Below, in pieces: positions 5,073-6,626 of a DNA stretch of 6,626 nt. Position numbers and translations under genes: made by a program. Position 1 is the first letter of the stretch, and every line of letters begins with the position of its first letter. This stretch comes from an uncultured Sutterella sp. (GTDB lineage: Bacteria > Pseudomonadota > Gammaproteobacteria > Burkholderiales > Burkholderiaceae_F). The stretch is from positions 1 through 6,626 of the forward strand of contig CAJKSP010000076.1 in assembly GCA_905202595.1 (NCBI GenBank), in the 5' to 3' direction. The notes beneath the pieces are model-generated. The model made no database searches. It saw nothing but the letters and a program-made list of their open reading frames with translations, and had not been told where the DNA came from.

Positions 5073-6500
5073 CTAGGTGAGGAAGATCATGTCCATGATG
5101 AAGAACGTCGGGAAGAGGATGCAGACCGACCAGATCATGTAGCCGAAGAAGGTCGGCATCTTCACGCCGCGCTCGTTGCAGATAGACACCGTCATGAAGT
5201 TCGGCGCATTGCCGATGTAGGTGACGGCGCCCATGAAGACCGCGCCCATCGAGATCGCCATCAGCGTCTGCGCATCTTCCGTCATGAGGATCGACGCGTC
5301 GCCGCCCGCGAGGTTGAAGAACGCGAGGTAGGTCGGCGTATTGTCAAGGAACGCCGAGAGCACGCCCGTCAGCCAGAAGAAGACCGTGTTGTTGAAGGTC
5401 CCGTCGGCATTCGACACGAGGGAGACGAGCGGCGCAAAGGCGCCGTCCATGCCTGCGCGCAGCATCTCGAGCACCGGCACGATGCAGACGAAGATGCCAA
5501 AGAAGAGCTTGCCCACTTCGAGGATCGGATCGAACGTGAAGTGGTTCGCTTCGCGGGTGTCCTTCGTCGTGAGCGCGAGCGAGCCGATCGACGCGAGGAT
5601 GAAGAGCGCATCGCGCAGCAGCGACTCGTAGGAGAAGTCGACGCCGAGGAACGTCACCGTGCTGCCCGAGCGCCAGAAGCCCGAAATGAGCACTGCGGCG
5701 ATGATGACAGCGAGGAAGAAGAAGTTGATGCCGCCGTCGATGCCGAACTTGCGGCCGTCTTCAGGCGCCTTGAAGCCGTCGGCGACGTCCTGGCGGTAGC
5801 GCCAGCTGTCGATGAGGTAATAGACGACGAAGAGCACGGCGAGCGTGAAGAGCCACGGAATGATCACGTGGTCGACCGTCCAGAAGAAGCTCACGCCCTT
5901 CAGGAAGCCCATGAAGAGGGGCGGATCGCCGAGCGGCGTCAGCACGCCGCCGATGTTGGCCACGATGAAGATGAAGAAGATGAAGGTCTGCATCTTGCGC
6001 GTGCGGTCCTTGTTCGCCTCAATGAGCGGACGGATGAGGAGCATCGCTGCGCCGGTCGTGCCCATGAGGTTGGCGAGGAGCGCCCCCACAGCAAGGAAGC
6101 CCACATTCACGATCGGACGGCCGACGAAGCTGCCGCGCACATGAATGCCGCCCGCCACGATGAAGAGCGCGCCCACAAAGATGATGAAGGGCAGGTAGTC
6201 GGCCAGAAGCACGTGGATGATGGAGCCTATGCCCACATCCATGCTGATGAGCGCGCAGAGCGGCACGGCCGTGCAGAGCGCCCAGAAGACGGAGACTTTG
6301 CCGAAGTGGTGATGCCAGAACGACGGCACAAGCAGCGGACAGAGCGCAATGGAAAGAAGAATGCCGGCAAAGGGAATTGCCCAGCCGAGGCCGAGCTGGC
6401 TGCCGTCAAGTCCCGCCGCCGAAGCCAGCGCGGGGAAAAGTGCAAGGGGCGCCGAAGCCGCAAGAGCCAAAAGCGCACGCCGAGTCTTGTGGAAAGACAC
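5073..6500 (-). CDS. Sodium:proton antiporter-like membrane protein (NhaD/CitMHS type, ion transporter superfamily)
   Basis: The 475-residue inner-membrane carrier has about eleven or twelve hydrophobic segments. It starts at GTG 6500, supported by AAGGAG seven bases upstream; the next in-frame Met is at residue 88. Residues 1-28 look like a cleavable signal peptide (HKTRR, hydrophobic core, ALASA before AG), unusual for a carrier but compatible with this family. Family features are the two broken-helix elements NLMGTTGAAMLLIRP (144-158) and FLDNTPTYLAFFN (384-396), plus NIGGVLTPLGDPPLF (182-196) and TYIGNAPNFMTVSI (427-440). Conserved Asp and Thr/Asn in these elements are the likely ion-binding residues by analogy. 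Such proteins are usually named sodium:proton antiporter (NhaD) or putative citrate transporter; Na+/H+ exchange for pH and sodium homeostasis is the likelier role, but dicarboxylate or citrate uptake cannot be excluded from sequence alone. Length is normal and nothing appears broken. Confidence 0.85.
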   Translation of the reverse strand: MSFHKTRRALLALAASAPLALFPALASAAGLDGSQLGLGWAIPFAGILLSIALCPLLVPSFWHHHFGKVSVFWALCTAVPLCALISMDVGIGSIIHVLLADYLPFIIFVGALFIVAGGIHVRGSFVGRPIVNVGFLAVGALLANLMGTTGAAMLLIRPLIEANKDRTRKMQTFIFFIFIVANIGGVLTPLGDPPLFMGFLKGVSFFWTVDHVIIPWLFTLAVLFVVYYLIDSWRYRQDVADGFKAPEDGRKFGIDGGINFFFLAVIIAAVLISGFWRSGSTVTFLGVDFSYESLLRDALFILASIGSLALTTKDTREANHFTFDPILEVGKLFFGIFVCIVPVLEMLRAGMDGAFAPLVSLVSNADGTFNNTVFFWLTGVLSAFLDNTPTYLAFFNLAGGDASILMTEDAQTLMAISMGAVFMGAVTYIGNAPNFMTVSICNERGVKMPTFFGYMIWSVCILFPTFFIMDMIFLT

Positions 6501-6507
6501 TATGGTT

Positions 6508-6513
6508 CTCCTT
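6508..6513 (-). promoter_or_regulatory. Ribosome binding site AAGGAG deciding the GTG start
   Basis: AAGGAG on the minus strand, seven bases before GTG 6500, is a near-ideal Shine-Dalgarno sequence and the main reason to accept a GTG start for the antiporter. No ATG lies in frame between it and the signal peptide. Confidence 0.85.
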
Positions 6514-6626
6514 ATGTTTCAGGAGCGGAGGCCGAAAAAAAGCTGGAGGGAGGCCCGCCGATCCGTTCTTCACGGGCGGCTGCGCGCCGTGCCGGCGCCG
6601 AAGAGAGCGTCCGGCCGAACAGCCGC
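6514..6626. other. Upstream gap of the antiporter gene, no gene recognised
   Basis: The stretch to the right edge has no convincing coding frame. It contains a 6-bp hairpin (GCGCCG 6584-6589 with CGGCGC 6593-6598, loop of three) and a run of seven T on the minus strand (6541-6535), but the two are about 40 bases apart and do not make a terminator. The antiporter promoter should lie here or just beyond the edge; I see no clear -35/-10 pair. Confidence 0.4.

Noticed and set aside
6535..6598. Hairpin 6584-6598 and T7 run 6541-6535 as an intrinsic terminator upstream of the antiporter
   Set aside because: Hairpin and T run are about 40 bases apart, so they cannot act together as a Rho-independent terminator.
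1..6626. Matching inverted 11-mers at the two window ends (CTGTTCGGCCG at 1-11, its complement at 6612-6622), suggesting a mobile element boundary
   Set aside because: The left copy is inside the autotransporter coding frame, no transposase or target duplication is present, and 11-base matches between strands are expected by chance in a window this size.
1..6626. CRISPR array, tRNA or rRNA genes, insertion sequences
   Set aside because: No regularly spaced repeats, no cloverleaf-like segments and no transposase motifs were seen on either strand.

Overview
The window looks like chromosomal DNA of a Gram-negative bacterium. Evidence for an outer membrane is a Sec-type signal peptide followed by a long, cysteine-free, beta-helix-like passenger of the kind exported by type V secretion. 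The protein flavour (an SsuC/SsuB-like transporter in GC-rich code, a CitMHS/NhaD-type carrier, a large Pmp-like autotransporter) fits a gut betaproteobacterium of the Sutterella/Parasutterella group. That assignment is inference from memory and no marker gene here proves it.

Layout, all genes on the minus strand, so read right to left: (1) 6501-6626, an upstream gap with a strong ribosome binding site. (2) 6500-5073, a GTG-started polytopic ion-transporter-superfamily protein, probably a Na+/H+ antiporter. (3) 5072-4854, a gap with a strong GC-rich hairpin (candidate terminator), then a weak candidate promoter. (4) 4853-3261, a single-polypeptide fusion of an SsuC/TauC-type permease and an SsuB/TauB-type ATPase, with no substrate-binding protein beside it. 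(5) 3260-2983, an information-rich gap. (6) 2982 to the left edge, the first 994 codons of a giant autotransporter/adhesin-like gene whose 3' end, including any beta-barrel, lies outside the window.

The most interesting stretch is 2983-3140, upstream of the surface protein. In transcription order it holds a 20-bp near-palindrome over a -35-like element, an extended -10 (TGGTATATT), a run of twelve C at or just after the predicted transcription start, four small perfect hairpins arranged almost end to end, the last of which captures half of the Shine-Dalgarno sequence, and then a T7 run in codons 3-5. This is the architecture expected of a variable or conditionally expressed surface antigen. 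It is a hypothesis built from sequence, not a demonstrated switch.

The three genes do not form a tight operon (gaps of about 220 and 280 bases, with terminator-like and promoter-like signals between them). No common pathway is evident: ion homeostasis, probable organosulfur uptake and surface adhesion look like independent units. The two transporter genes are strongly GC-rich, while the autotransporter is visibly AT-richer, most of all in its first ~600 bases.
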